The notes: generated by a model from the sequence alone, not told the origin. Positions 1-9,464 are shown, counted from the first letter of the stretch. The stretch is DNA of 64,000 nt from NORP240 sp038134485 (GCA_038134485.1 JAYPVG010000001.1:202055-266054), one strand, 5' to 3'. Numbers and translations: made by a program.

Positions 1-497
1 AGGGAGATCTGCTAAAAAATGCATTGCGTATGAGACCTGACCGAATCATCGTGGGTGAGGTAAGAGGCGGAGAAGCGTTAGACATGCTTCAGGCGATGAA
101 TACGGGTCATGATGGATCGATGACGACAATTCACGCGAACTCTCCTCGTGATGCGCTAACTCGCCTCGAACACATGGTAGCTATGAGCGGAGTGCCCATC
201 CCAGCCTTAGTAATCAGGCAGCAGGTGGTCGCTGCGCTGCATATTCTTATCGATGCCGAGCGCCTGGCAGATGGAAGACGTGTGGTCACCAGTATTCAGG
301 AAATCACGGGTATGGAGCATGAGACCGTTGAGATGCAGGAAATTTTCAATTTTGAAAAATCCGGCGTCGACACGAACGGGATGATTGTGGGACGGTTCAC
401 CGCCACAGGAATAGTTCCCCGAACTAATGAACTTTTAATACGAAGCGGCGTAGCACTCGATAATTCAGTTTTTAACCCGGAAAAAGCGTATGAGTAG
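1..497 (+). CDS. tadA: TadA/CpaF-type secretion ATPase, C-terminal part (5' end outside window)
   Basis: This is the C-terminal part of a Tad/Flp pilus assembly ATPase, the cytoplasmic hexameric motor that powers pilin polymerisation. The reading frame is open back to base 3, and upstream codons read GDLLKNALRMRPDR, the usual CpaF context, so the gene begins before the window. A Walker-B-like IIVGEVRG block lies near bases 48-71 and a His box (GHDGSMTTIHAN) follows at about bases 106-141. It is followed directly by tadB and tadC in the order typical of Tad loci. Family assignment is firm; full length and the Walker A motif cannot be seen here. Confidence 0.95.
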   Translation, partial: GDLLKNALRMRPDRIIVGEVRGGEALDMLQAMNTGHDGSMTTIHANSPRDALTRLEHMVAMSGVPIPALVIRQQVVAALHILIDAERLADGRRVVTSIQEITGMEHETVEMQEIFNFEKSGVDTNGMIVGRFTATGIVPRTNELLIRSGVALDNSVFNPEKAYE

Positions 498-530
498 TTT
501 CAATAACTCCGCAGCCGTAAGGGATTGTTC

Positions 531-1520
531 ATGAATGATCTCGTACTGATAGCCGCACCAATATTGGCTTTCCTGTCCTGCTTCTTGTTGGTCTTTGCGT
601 GTCTCTTGCTATGGCAAGACGCACAGGAATCTGGAAGGGAAAAGGTTAAATCTAGGATCAGGCGGATTTCCCCTGTTCAGAAACAAGAGCCTAACGCAAT
701 CCAGTTGTTAGCGCTGGTCAGACAAGAAGGAATGACCAGATTAGGCCGCCTGATTACCAGGCGGCCACATGTATTAAAAACTCTCGACAAGTTTTTGAAG
801 AAATGTGGGGTGAAACTGGCTCCCGAACTTTATTTAATAATCTGTTTGCTTGCTGGTCTGGCGGGAAGCGCGATTGTCTCACTCATGTTCAGGGAGGTCA
901 GCGTATTGACAGTGGCCGTTGGTTTTGTTGCCGGGTCCCTGACGCCTTACCTTATTCTTCTCCAGCGACGACGAAAGCGTTATCAGAAAATTGTGGAGCA
1001 ATTGCCCGATACGCTTGATTTTTTCGCCCGAAGTTTGCGAGCCGGTACTCCTTTCACCGCTGCAATTAAATTAGCCGCCCAGGAAATTCCTGCGCCAATT
1101 GGAGACGAGTTATTGGCTACTCACGATGAATTGAATTTTGGATTGGAGTTCTCCGAAGCACTAGAAAATCTTGTCAGACGGGTCGATGGCACTGAATTGC
1201 GCATGTTTGTGACGGCAGTGACGATCCAAAAAGGAACTGGCGGCAATCTTGCGGAGTTGCTTAACCGACTTGCCGATCTGATGAGAAAGCGCGTAGCAGC
1301 GTCGGGTGAAATAAGAGTACAGGCATCGGAAATGAAAACAAGTGCGCGCGTGCTGGCTGTGCTACCGTTCATTATTGCGGGTTTGCTGCAACTAATTAAC
1401 CCGGGCTACCTGGAGCCAATGTTTGAATCAGATACCGGGCGTTCGTTGATGATTTTTCAGGTAATGTTTATGGTGCTTGGCTACGTAATCGTAAATCGTA
1501 TGATATCAATCAAGGTATGA
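531..1520 (+). CDS. tadB: TadB-like inner-membrane platform protein of the Tad pilus
   Basis: A 329-residue integral membrane protein of the GspF/TadB family, which with TadC forms the inner-membrane platform over the TadA ATPase. An N-terminal membrane segment (about residues 3-28) is followed by a basic cytoplasmic stretch, a central hydrophobic pair near residues 100-145, the T2SSF-type domain with an LPDTLDFFARSLRAG motif, and two hydrophobic segments at the C-terminus. I place the start at the ATG at 531, which has a purine-rich site (TAAGGGA) about 7 bases upstream; a TTG six bases earlier is possible but less likely. It lies 33 bases after tadA and 10 bases before tadC, so the three are probably one transcript. 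Confidence 0.93.
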   Translation: MNDLVLIAAPILAFLSCFLLVFACLLLWQDAQESGREKVKSRIRRISPVQKQEPNAIQLLALVRQEGMTRLGRLITRRPHVLKTLDKFLKKCGVKLAPELYLIICLLAGLAGSAIVSLMFREVSVLTVAVGFVAGSLTPYLILLQRRRKRYQKIVEQLPDTLDFFARSLRAGTPFTAAIKLAAQEIPAPIGDELLATHDELNFGLEFSEALENLVRRVDGTELRMFVTAVTIQKGTGGNLAELLNRLADLMRKRVAASGEIRVQASEMKTSARVLAVLPFIIAGLLQLINPGYLEPMFESDTGRSLMIFQVMFMVLGYVIVNRMISIKV

Positions 1521-1530
1521 GTTATTAATC

Positions 1531-2490
1531 GTGGCTACATCTGTTGATACGCTATTACCCTACTTCGCAATTATCCTGACCTTTTTTACGGTCTTGTTTA
1601 TTGCGCTGAGCATTTACGAGCTCGTTCAGGGGCGTAAGGATAGTCTGCGTAAACGTCTTGGAGATGTCCGAAAGCTCGGTGCTCCGGACTTCGGTAAAAC
1701 CGGGTCATGGGAGCAAAATTTCAGGGTTCACTGGTTGAAGCCGGTAGGTGAGATAATAATCCCTGCAGAAGAGTGGCGAAAATCAGAGATAAGGAAGCGT
1801 CTCGTCTTGGCCGGTTATCGCGGTCATTCTACCCTCTATTTATTTTTGGGGATCAAGTTAGTGGCCGCGGTAGCTGGCCTGGTCCTTGCATTTCTGGGTT
1901 TTACATTCACGGGAAACTTTTATCTGCTTGGTTCTTTCCCTGGTATCGTCGCGCTAATTTGGGTTCTCGCCATATCCTTCTATCTCCCGGACTTTTTTTT
2001 GCGCTTCAGAGCGAACACAAGACGTGTGGAATTTCAGGACGGTTTTCCTGATGCGCTGGATATATTAGTTGTCTGTATTGAAGCGGGGCTGGGGCTGGAT
2101 GCTGCGATTCAGAGAGTCAATGGGGAATTAAGAAAGGTGTATCCGAATTTGGCATCTGAGCTGACTGTGGTTTCTTATGAAATCAGGGCGGGTGGGGCTC
2201 GTCGAGACGCTCTCAAGAGTTTCGCCGACAGAGTCGATATCCCCCAAGCAAACAGCTTTGTTACGGTAATCCTGCAGGCAGAACAATTTGGATCCAGCAT
2301 ATCTTCTGCGCTTAAAACTTTCGCAGAAGAAATGCGCCGAGAAAGAATTACGTTGGTGCGAGAGAAGGCGGCCAAGTTGCCGGTTAAACTGGTTCTTCCA
2401 GTTGCTGTTTTTATCTTGCCCGCCGTATTTATTGTCGTACTTGGGCCCGCGTTAATGGAGCTAATGACCCTTTTCACCGAGGTTTTCTAG
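1531..2490 (+). CDS. tadC: TadC-like inner-membrane platform protein of the Tad pilus
   Basis: A 319-residue GspF/TadC family membrane protein, the second platform subunit. It starts with a GTG, has an N-terminal membrane helix (about residues 9-32), two hydrophobic segments around residues 105-155, the T2SSF domain with FPDALDILVVCIEAGLGLDAAI near residue 173, and a C-terminal hydrophobic tail. The FPDALDxL...GL pattern matches TadC and mirrors the equivalent LPDTLDFF block of the preceding TadB. It is in tight series with tadB upstream and a TPR lipoprotein 20 bases downstream. Nothing is missing from it. Confidence 0.93.
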   Translation: MATSVDTLLPYFAIILTFFTVLFIALSIYELVQGRKDSLRKRLGDVRKLGAPDFGKTGSWEQNFRVHWLKPVGEIIIPAEEWRKSEIRKRLVLAGYRGHSTLYLFLGIKLVAAVAGLVLAFLGFTFTGNFYLLGSFPGIVALIWVLAISFYLPDFFLRFRANTRRVEFQDGFPDALDILVVCIEAGLGLDAAIQRVNGELRKVYPNLASELTVVSYEIRAGGARRDALKSFADRVDIPQANSFVTVILQAEQFGSSISSALKTFAEEMRRERITLVREKAAKLPVKLVLPVAVFILPAVFIVVLGPALMELMTLFTEVF

Positions 2491-2509
2491 GGTAAAGAGT
2501 GACTCAAAA

Positions 2510-4414
2510 ATGATGATGGAACTGGTTGGTATTGCCCGGCGATTGAAAATTCCATGGCTAGCGGTCTGTATTTCTATGGTCGTTACATCATGCGGCAGTG
2601 TATCGGTCAATGATCGATCCGTTCAGGAGTCGACGTCGAGCCTGTCCAATGAGAGCGCAAGTTCTAATCTCGCGTTAGCGCGGGAAGAATTTGGGCGTGG
2701 CAATTATGGCAACGCTATCGAACTTCTGGAAAAGGAACTCAGTCAAAGACCCACATCAATATCCGCTCTCAATGGATTGGGGGCTTGCTACGATCAGCTG
2801 GGTCGTTACGATATCGCACAGCGTTATTATTTTCGTGCTCTCGATCTAGCTCCGGAATCTTCGCAGACTTTGAGTAATCTCGGGTATTCGTATACTCGGC
2901 AAGGCAGGCATAGTGATGCAGTTGCTGTACTGGAACTGGCGTTACAGAAAGATGGAGGAAACCAAGTCGCGGCGAATAATCTGTCCATCGCTCGGTCCCG
3001 GCTGGGTATCGACGGGGAAAACGAGGCTACATTACCCGTTTCGTCAACCAATAACGCAGACCCGGCCGCATTGCCTGACACTTCGGTTAATCTTGCCGCG
3101 CTGCTTGGAGAAGAGGAGGCCGAAAGTATTATACTGACTTCGGATGGCGCGGCAAACGAAGAGGTAACTGTCAATTCTGTTATAACCTACAATCAGGAGA
3201 CGCCAGTATTGCGGTTCGAGTCGCCCGCTGATACCGATTCTACCGCATCCGTGGAGATTCCAGATCCCGCAATTATTGATGACTCTCCCGAGACAGCCAG
3301 CAACAACCAGCAATCCGATTCCGATACCGAACAGGATGTAAATCCGCCGATCGAGGATGCCCGCGATATGGAGATGCTGGCAGAGCTTCTTCGCAGCGTA
3401 ATTACGTTTAGAAATTCGCAGGTTGGTAATTCAGAGTCCGGCGAACAAAACGACGACCCTGCGAGTGCCGACGCGTCAGTAACATTGGCGAATACCGATA
3501 CCTCTCAAAGCAGTCGCGATTCAACGGCCGATGCCCAGAGGGTTCTATCGCCCGCGATCGATAGAGACTCTGCGTCGCTGGTAGTTCTAAACGAAAGAAT
3601 GGCAGTTGCAGGGCCTGGTTCGGCGTCTGTTAATGAGAATGTGCTCAGTCCAGTCCCCAGAGAGTCTACCAGGCTGGAGCCGGAAACTCTTTTGACAATA
3701 GATGATGAACCGCCTGCAGATCCTTTCGGTTCCAGCGATGAATTCCCTAACATATCGTCACTGTCCGAACCCCTTAATCTTGTTGTGAAAAACGCCAACG
3801 GCGTTCGTGGAATCGCAAATGCGACTTCGAACTGGATACGGTCTGAAAACGTGAATATCAATCGTATAACCGATGCCGATAATTTTGACTATCCGCGGAC
3901 AATTGTTGAGTATAGACCTGAGTTACAGATTTACGCGGAAGAAATTGCAGCGCGCTTTAACGCTTTGAGTATCTCCTGCGAGTTAGTGCCAACGAATGAA
4001 TTGGCTAACGGAGAAGATGTTCAGGTTTTTTTGGGGCATGATTTTGCGAGACAGGTTAGCGTTCGAGATGGAGATCTTGAAGTAGCCGAAATTCCGAGTT
4101 ATGGCTATGTATTTTCAGCTCTTAAGATCGAAGTGTTGAACGGGAACGGAATTGAAGGGATGGCTAGAAGGACAGCAGGTGTTCTTGAAAGTCTCGGAAG
4201 CAAAGTCGTGAGGATAACAGACGCTGCCAGCTTCGATTTCGAGCAATCAGTAATTTATTATCGGACCGGCAATCGCGTTGCGGTGGAAGGGCTTATCGAC
4301 CTGCTCCCAATAGCAAATGTCCAGTTGGTCGAGTCGGATGAACTCCATCCGTCCGTAGACGCAAGTCTGATCCTCGGAAACGATGATCTTCCTTACCGCT
4401 TATTGACAAATTAA
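2510..4414 (+). CDS. TPR lipoprotein with two C-terminal LytR_C-like domains, Tad locus
   Basis: A 634-residue predicted lipoprotein: a hydrophobic signal ends in a lipobox with Cys28 (VVTSC). Residues about 52-165 carry tetratricopeptide repeats (NALNGLGACYDQLGRYDIAQRYY type). A long acidic, Ser/Asp/Glu-rich linker (about 165-415) follows and is probably disordered. Two related domains close the protein, at about residues 420-510 (NLVVKNANGVRGIA) and 535-620 (KIEVLNGNGIEGMA), with the hydrophobic-xxN(A/G)NGxxGxA start typical of LytR_C domains. LytR_C domains occur in cell-envelope proteins. Its place between tadC and a tadD-like gene suggests a pilus-assembly or outer-membrane scaffold role, which is inference. 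Some Tad loci carry two consecutive TPR proteins here. Confidence 0.85.
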   Translation: MMMELVGIARRLKIPWLAVCISMVVTSCGSVSVNDRSVQESTSSLSNESASSNLALAREEFGRGNYGNAIELLEKELSQRPTSISALNGLGACYDQLGRYDIAQRYYFRALDLAPESSQTLSNLGYSYTRQGRHSDAVAVLELALQKDGGNQVAANNLSIARSRLGIDGENEATLPVSSTNNADPAALPDTSVNLAALLGEEEAESIILTSDGAANEEVTVNSVITYNQETPVLRFESPADTDSTASVEIPDPAIIDDSPETASNNQQSDSDTEQDVNPPIEDARDMEMLAELLRSVITFRNSQVGNSESGEQNDDPASADASVTLANTDTSQSSRDSTADAQRVLSPAIDRDSASLVVLNERMAVAGPGSASVNENVLSPVPRESTRLEPETLLTIDDEPPADPFGSSDEFPNISSLSEPLNLVVKNANGVRGIANATSNWIRSENVNINRITDADNFDYPRTIVEYRPELQIYAEEIAARFNALSISCELVPTNELANGEDVQVFLGHDFARQVSVRDGDLEVAEIPSYGYVFSALKIEVLNGNGIEGMARRTAGVLESLGSKVVRITDAASFDFEQSVIYYRTGNRVAVEGLIDLLPIANVQLVESDELHPSVDASLILGNDDLPYRLLTN

Positions 4415-4440
4415 CGCCTGATTGCTCATTTGAGGGCAGG

Positions 4441-5295
4441 ATGGACTATCCAGTGCTTAGGCTAAAAACGACTCTTTTTATTCGCCATGTTCTTTACATT
4501 GGCTTGATTGCGGTATTTGTTGGGTGTGCCTCGGCTCCAACTGAAATTGCAGCGATGCCCCCGGACGCCGCTCAGGTCGGCCGGGCGCTGGACGAAGGAA
4601 ATTATAGAGGCGCAATTTTGTATCTTGAGCAGCCCGGTGTCAGCGCGCTTGCCGACCTGCCTCTGCTGATGTTGACAGCACGAGCCTACAAGGCTGCGTC
4701 TGACGATGTTAATCTTTATTCTGCCATCCAGAGAATTCTCGAAATTGATCCTTACAATGCCTTTGGTCTGGAGCAGATGGGCCTGATCAGTCTGTCGCGA
4801 GAAGACCTTGAGACAGCCGAAAAATTCTTGACTCTGGCCGTTTCAGTTGAGGCTGAGCGATGGATGAGCTGGAACGGATTGGGCATTATTGCGGACGCCG
4901 ATGCCCGCCATGAACAGGCGCGAGAATATTTCAACAAGGCCCTGGAGATTATGCCAGGACACCCGAAGGTGCTGGCAAACCTGGGCTGGTCGCGATTACT
5001 TGATAACGATTATGAAGAGGCAGAATTATTGCTGCAACAGTCCGTAGAGGTAGCGCCTGAATCACGAACTACCCTGAGTAATCTCGCGCTCAGTATCGCG
5101 CTTCAGGGTCGCTACGAGGAGTCGATGTCTCTGTATGAACAGCTCTATGATAAAGCTGTAGCAGCCAACAATGTGGGATATGCCGCGAGGATGCGTGAGG
5201 ATCTGGAGGCGGCGGACAAGTACCTGGCAATGGCTATTGAGCTGGATCCGGATTATTTCAAAAGAGCGGGTAATAATCTGATAAAGAGAGACTAG
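4441..5295 (+). CDS. tadD: TadD-like TPR lipoprotein
   Basis: A 284-residue TPR protein with a signal ending in a lipobox (FVGC, Cys29), so probably anchored in the outer membrane facing the periplasm. At least four TPR units can be seen from about residue 45 to 270 (for example AYKAASDDVNLYSAI, ALEIMPGHPKVLANLGWS, SVEVAPESRTTLSNLALS). TadD is the pilotin-like TPR lipoprotein of Tad systems, needed for assembly of the secretin complex. The gene follows the TPR/LytR_C gene by 26 bases and is the last of the run; TadE/F/G pseudopilin genes do not follow, so they must lie elsewhere or be absent. Confidence 0.82.
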   Translation: MDYPVLRLKTTLFIRHVLYIGLIAVFVGCASAPTEIAAMPPDAAQVGRALDEGNYRGAILYLEQPGVSALADLPLLMLTARAYKAASDDVNLYSAIQRILEIDPYNAFGLEQMGLISLSREDLETAEKFLTLAVSVEAERWMSWNGLGIIADADARHEQAREYFNKALEIMPGHPKVLANLGWSRLLDNDYEEAELLLQQSVEVAPESRTTLSNLALSIALQGRYEESMSLYEQLYDKAVAANNVGYAARMREDLEAADKYLAMAIELDPDYFKRAGNNLIKRD

Positions 5296-5397
5296 GTTCG
5301 TAACCCATTCACCTCACCAGGCATTAAGAACCATTAGCAGCTGCAAAGCTTTCCAAGGTCAATCAGACATTTTTCGCCATGATCGCACCGACTTCCC

Positions 5398-6393
5398 CTA
5401 GAAGGTGCGGGATAGTGAGCCCAGAAAATCGAGGAGTACCTCATTAGTTTCTACCGGGAGCTCCTGCTGAATCCAGTGACCTGCACCGGGAAATAAAACG
5501 ACATCGCGCAAGTCAGCGGCGACCCGACGCATTCCGGCAGTCAGCCTTTCTGGATTGGCACTGGCGATAACCATGTCGCGCTCTCCGGCTATAAAAATGG
5601 TCGGTATTTCAATTGTGGCTCCGTCAAGCTGGGGAGTGATTTCCCAGTTGCGATGAAGGTTTCGGTAATAGTTTATGCCGCCGCGGAATCCAGCTTGTTG
5701 AACTTGTGATACGTAATAGTCGAAGACTTCCTGAGAAAGCCAGTCCGGCAGGCCCCGGGGAGCTCCCAGTCGCGGTATCCAGCCGCCAGCTGAACGCCGA
5801 CGGTCAGTCACTTCCGGCGCTTCCCTTGGTGAATCCGGTGACAGGAAAAGTCGGCCAAGCAATCCTTCCGGATCAGCATCGTACTCTGCTTCCGCCACGC
5901 CGGGCTCCTGATGGTAAAGGATGTAGTAAAAGTTTTCGCCGAAGGATTCTCGCCAAATATCGATAGGAGAGCGCGCTGGCCGTCCTGTGTAGGGAACGCT
6001 CATCGCAACCAGAGCCCTAAAACGGTCAGGATGCAACAGCACGCTATTCCAGGCGACTATAGATCCCCAGTCGTGACCGATTATGATCGCCTGCTCCTCG
6101 CCGTAGGCGTCGATTAACCCGGTCATATCCCGTGCCAGGTGTTCAATATCGTAATCTTCCACAGCAAGCGGCGCATCGGTCTGCCCGTAGCCACGCATAT
6201 CCGGGGCGACTACTCTGTAGCCCGCAGCCGCTATCACGGGAATTTGATGGCGCCAGGAATACCATGATTCCGGCCAGCCGTGGGCAAGTATCACCAGAGG
6301 ACCAGTGTCACCCATCTCGGCTACCCGCATGCGTATACCGTTGGTCTCGATAAAATTAAAACGGATTCCTTCGAGTGTGCCAGGATAATTCAT
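5398..6393 (-). CDS. Alpha/beta-hydrolase fold epoxide hydrolase-like enzyme
   Basis: A 331-residue alpha/beta hydrolase of the soluble epoxide hydrolase/haloalkane dehalogenase group. Visible elements are the oxyanion motif HGWPES near residue 38, a nucleophile elbow GHDWG with Asp near residue 108, an acid Asp in GERD near residue 272, and the catalytic His in GAGHW near residue 305. The tyrosines in the cap region that would activate an epoxide are present as candidates (YYRNLH). The Asp nucleophile together with HGxP favours epoxide hydrolase over lipase or esterase. A strong ribosome site (GGGGAGG) lies 8 bases before the ATG. The gene is convergent with the Tad locus and divergent from thpR. 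The substrate is unknown. Confidence 0.88.
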   Translation of the reverse strand: MNYPGTLEGIRFNFIETNGIRMRVAEMGDTGPLVILAHGWPESWYSWRHQIPVIAAAGYRVVAPDMRGYGQTDAPLAVEDYDIEHLARDMTGLIDAYGEEQAIIIGHDWGSIVAWNSVLLHPDRFRALVAMSVPYTGRPARSPIDIWRESFGENFYYILYHQEPGVAEAEYDADPEGLLGRLFLSPDSPREAPEVTDRRRSAGGWIPRLGAPRGLPDWLSQEVFDYYVSQVQQAGFRGGINYYRNLHRNWEITPQLDGATIEIPTIFIAGERDMVIASANPERLTAGMRRVAADLRDVVLFPGAGHWIQQELPVETNEVLLDFLGSLSRTF

Positions 6394-6488
6394 GGTTATA
6401 CCTCCCCGAGAATAGGGGTCGCCGATAGACTTTACCGTACGTTCTCGAAATAATTGTCATCTTGCCACGTCTACCGTCCGTTTCAAAC

Positions 6489-7052
6489 ATGAATTCCGAG
6501 CAGCGTAAAAGGCTATTTATTGGCATCGGCTATAAGCCTGGCAGGGTTGTGAGGCAGATACTGTATGAATTGCGTGATATGGAAAAAAAGCGGCTACCCG
6601 GACTACGTCCGATCGCCGAAGAAAACTTGCATGTAACACTCAAGTTTCTGGGAATGGTTCCCGAACCCGAAATCGCAATGCTATGTCAGATCATGCCGCA
6701 AGTGGCTCGCCGCCATGCCCCGATGAAGCTCAAGCTTTGCGGATGTGGACGTTTCGATAAGTCCCTCTGGCTGGGCATCGCAGACCATGATCAGCTGCGG
6801 TTGTTGGTGAAGGACCTGGATCAGGCCCTCACCATCATCGGAATGGAAAGTGAGAAAAAACCGTTTGTTCCTCACATGACGATAGCCCGCCTGCGAGCGA
6901 ATGCGTCTTCAAATCTGCCGGGCCTGCTGGCAGACTGCGGTGATCGGGAATGGGATGTTATCGAGGTAGAAAATCTGCATCTGTTTGAATCCGAAACCTT
7001 GCCGGAAGGCGCCAGATACACAAAGGTTTTTTCCGCTACTCTCGACTCGTGA
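6489..7052 (+). CDS. thpR: RNA 2',3'-cyclic phosphodiesterase (ThpR/LigT family)
   Basis: A small (187-residue) 2H-phosphoesterase. The two HxT motifs that define the family are present: HVTLKFLG near residue 52 and HMTIARL near residue 128. Members hydrolyse 2',3'-cyclic phosphate ends of RNA or related cyclic nucleotides in the cytoplasm. I place the start at the ATG at 6489, giving MNSEQRKRLFIGI, because that fits the usual N-terminal beta strand; a TTG at 6462 would add nine residues. The gene stands alone between divergent and downstream catabolic genes, 99 bases before the acyl-CoA dehydrogenase. Confidence 0.88.
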   Translation: MNSEQRKRLFIGIGYKPGRVVRQILYELRDMEKKRLPGLRPIAEENLHVTLKFLGMVPEPEIAMLCQIMPQVARRHAPMKLKLCGCGRFDKSLWLGIADHDQLRLLVKDLDQALTIIGMESEKKPFVPHMTIARLRANASSNLPGLLADCGDREWDVIEVENLHLFESETLPEGARYTKVFSATLDS

Positions 7053-7151
7053 CCGGACGATGACTGGCAGGTAGAATGCCATTCTGGCGATCGTCCATGT
7101 CACCAGAATGGCATATCGATCTAAATTTCAACGTATAATGGTCTATCGCTC

Positions 7152-8300
7152 ATGGATGAAATCCAGGAAATTCGCAACAGCCTGATACGCCTGTGCGAGC
7201 GCTTTCCCAATGAATACTGGCGCGAGCTCGACAAAAACACCGGCTATCCGGACGAGTTCATCAAGGTGTTGACGGAGGAAGGATTCCTTTCGGTGTTGAT
7301 TCCGGAGCAGTACGGCGGCGCCGGTATGGGGGTTGCGGTCGCCGGCGTTATTCTTGAGGAAATCTCACGTTCCGGCGGCCACCCCGGCGCTTTTCATGCC
7401 CAGATGTATACCATGGGAACATTGTTGCGCCATGGCTCGGAACAACAAAAACAGAAATATCTGCCCGAGATTGCGAGCGGTCGACTGCGCCTGCAGGCAT
7501 TTGGTGTGACAGAACCTACTGCGGGCACGGATACTACCTCGATCACTACTTTTGCCGAGCGTGACGGTGACCACTACCGGGTAAACGGGCAGAAAATATG
7601 GATCAGCCGAGCCGCTCATTCTGACTTGTTACTCTTGCTGGCCCGCACTCGACCCCAGCAGGAAGTCGCCCGCAAAACCGAGGGGCTAAGTGTATTCCTG
7701 GTGGACATGCGAGAGGTACTCAACAACGGCCTGACTGTCAGACCCATAGAAACGATGATGAACCACCACACCACCGAGCTATTTTTCGATGACATGAAAA
7801 TACCGGTGGATACGCTGGTCGGTGAAGAGCATCAGGGATTTCGTTACATTCTGGACGGAATGAATGCTGAGCGAATTCTCATTGCCTACGAATGCATCGG
7901 TGACTGCAAATTCTTCATCGAGCGGTCCAGCGATTATGCCAGCAGCCGGGAAGTATTCGGTCGTCCCATAGGGAGAAATCAGGGTGTCCAGTTTCCTATT
8001 GCCCGGGCTTACGCGGATATGCGCGCGGCGGAATTGATGACTCAAAAAGCTGCCGAGCTGTTCGACAGCGGCCAATCCTGCGGTGCCGAGGCCAACATGG
8101 CAAAACTGCTAGCTTCAGAAGCGTCCTGGCAGGCCGGTGATGTGTGTGTCCAGACCCATGGTGGCTATGGATTTGCCAGGGAATTTGATATCGAACGAAA
8201 ATTACGAGAAACGCGGCTTTATCAGGTGGCGCCCATCTCCACCAACCTGATCCTGTCCTATATCAGCGAGCACGTGCTGGGGATGCCCAGGTCGTACTAG
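7152..8300 (+). CDS. Acyl-CoA dehydrogenase family protein (first of two paralogues)
   Basis: A 382-residue FAD-dependent acyl-CoA dehydrogenase, with the family's GVTEP.AGTDTTSI substrate/FAD motif near residue 118 and the QTHGGYGFAREFDIER motif near residue 336. Acyl-CoA dehydrogenases make the alpha-beta double bond and pass electrons to ETF. The usual C-terminal YEGT motif that holds the catalytic Glu is absent (here LYQVAPISTN); a Glu in NAERILIA near residue 239 sits where isovaleryl- and long-chain dehydrogenases keep theirs. A second, clearly related copy lies at 10842-12008. With the MaoC and CitE genes it forms a probable branched or dicarboxylic acyl-CoA pathway. The exact substrate is unknown. 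Confidence 0.9.
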   Translation: MDEIQEIRNSLIRLCERFPNEYWRELDKNTGYPDEFIKVLTEEGFLSVLIPEQYGGAGMGVAVAGVILEEISRSGGHPGAFHAQMYTMGTLLRHGSEQQKQKYLPEIASGRLRLQAFGVTEPTAGTDTTSITTFAERDGDHYRVNGQKIWISRAAHSDLLLLLARTRPQQEVARKTEGLSVFLVDMREVLNNGLTVRPIETMMNHHTTELFFDDMKIPVDTLVGEEHQGFRYILDGMNAERILIAYECIGDCKFFIERSSDYASSREVFGRPIGRNQGVQFPIARAYADMRAAELMTQKAAELFDSGQSCGAEANMAKLLASEASWQAGDVCVQTHGGYGFAREFDIERKLRETRLYQVAPISTNLILSYISEHVLGMPRSY

Positions 8301-8317
8301 CCAGCCGCTCTGGCTGG
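8301..8317 (+). terminator. Short GC hairpin after the acyl-CoA dehydrogenase (weak)
   Basis: CCAGCC and GGCTGG form a six-pair stem with a five-base loop directly after the stop codon. No T run follows, so it may be only a weak or Rho-assisted stop or chance. Confidence 0.3.
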
Positions 8318-8402
8318 TGCTGAGGGGATGGGATAAATTGCGGTTTCGAGCGGCAGCAACTGGTGCGTCCTTCATACCGGTGAGATTTGACAGCTGATCC
8401 AA

Positions 8403-9263
8403 TTACTGAAATTGAGCCGTTGCTTTCATGCACAGGGTACCCTCATGGTTGGTTATCCAAAGCTCAGATGTTCCAGCACCAGTCAGCTTGCCGCATGCGT
8501 TGAACGGCTGCCCGTCAAAAACCGGATTCAGCGCACGAAATTCGAACTTTTCCAGTTGGGTACCGGGTTTGCTTTCCTGAAAAAGTTCCACGAGAAGTGT
8601 TGCTAGCAGGGGACCATGAACGATCAGACCGGGATAGCCTTCCCTAGCAGTCACATATTCGCGGTCATAGTGGATGCGATGACCATTAAAGGTGAGTGCT
8701 GAATAGCGGAACAGCGAAACCGGGTCGGCACAGTGCTGTTTTCTGAAATCGAAGTCTATTGCCGCGGTGACCCCTGTTTGTTGAGCGGGCGGGGTGGATG
8801 CTGCTGAAGGTTGTTCCCGGTAAACGATGTCGTGCTCCTCATAGATAGCTGTCCCCGCGGGCGAAGAAATTTCATGGGCTACGCAGACAAAAGCAAGCTG
8901 TCCGCTGCGACCTGCTTTGAACTCGACGCTTTTTATTTCCGAACGCCTGGTGATTTCCTCACCGGCTCGCAGAGGGCGATGAAACTCCAGTCGCCCACCT
9001 GCCCACATCCGGCGTGGCAGCGGAATCGGCGGCAGAAAGCCACCCCGACGAGGATGGCCGTCTGCCGCAAGTTCGGACTGTCTGGCACTGGGAAGAAAGT
9101 AAAGCCAATGCCACAGTGGCGGCAAGGTCATGCCTTCAGCGATATTACTGGTACTGCCATCCAGCAGGGCTGTCATACCTTTCAATGGTGCAAGCTGAAT
9201 GACATCTCGCTCCACCTGACTCTTTCCGACCCATTGTTTCAATTCATCCTGATTAAATGTCAC
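8403..9263 (-). CDS. FAS1-like/MaoC dehydratase, mesaconyl-C4-CoA hydratase-like
   Basis: A 286-residue double-hotdog dehydratase related to mesaconyl-C4-CoA (3-methylfumaryl-CoA) hydratase of the 3-hydroxypropionate cycle. The N-terminal half has LPRRMWAGGRLEF near residue 85, and the C-terminal half has the hydratase signature FNGHRIHYD near residue 190 followed by GLIVHGPL. I choose the GTG at 9263 because a GGGAG site lies 7 bases upstream and the length then matches the family; the frame is open further upstream to 9371. It is encoded opposite to the flanking MaoC-CitE-dehydrogenase genes. Hydration of an unsaturated C5 acyl-CoA is the likely role, with identity of the substrate inferred only from context. 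Confidence 0.82.
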   Translation of the reverse strand: MTFNQDELKQWVGKSQVERDVIQLAPLKGMTALLDGSTSNIAEGMTLPPLWHWLYFLPSARQSELAADGHPRRGGFLPPIPLPRRMWAGGRLEFHRPLRAGEEITRRSEIKSVEFKAGRSGQLAFVCVAHEISSPAGTAIYEEHDIVYREQPSAASTPPAQQTGVTAAIDFDFRKQHCADPVSLFRYSALTFNGHRIHYDREYVTAREGYPGLIVHGPLLATLLVELFQESKPGTQLEKFEFRALNPVFDGQPFNACGKLTGAGTSELWITNHEGTLCMKATAQFQ

Positions 9264-9464
9264 CGATAAACTCCCGACATTCGGCTTGATTGGCCTGGTG
9301 CATGTTCCAATGATGCAGTGGTGCTGCAATGAGATGGAAATTATCCATTGGATGCGTGGGAAGCTTACCACTAAAATTATTATTGATTCACCGCCAATGC
9401 AGCGTCATTGAGCGGCTGCTATGATAGCCTCAAAATAGATACCCAAAATCTACGGAGCGTTCCT

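Noticed and set aside
8403..9371. Longer form of the hydratase starting at 9371
   Set aside because: The extra 36 residues lack family similarity, and the GTG at 9263 has a good ribosome site.
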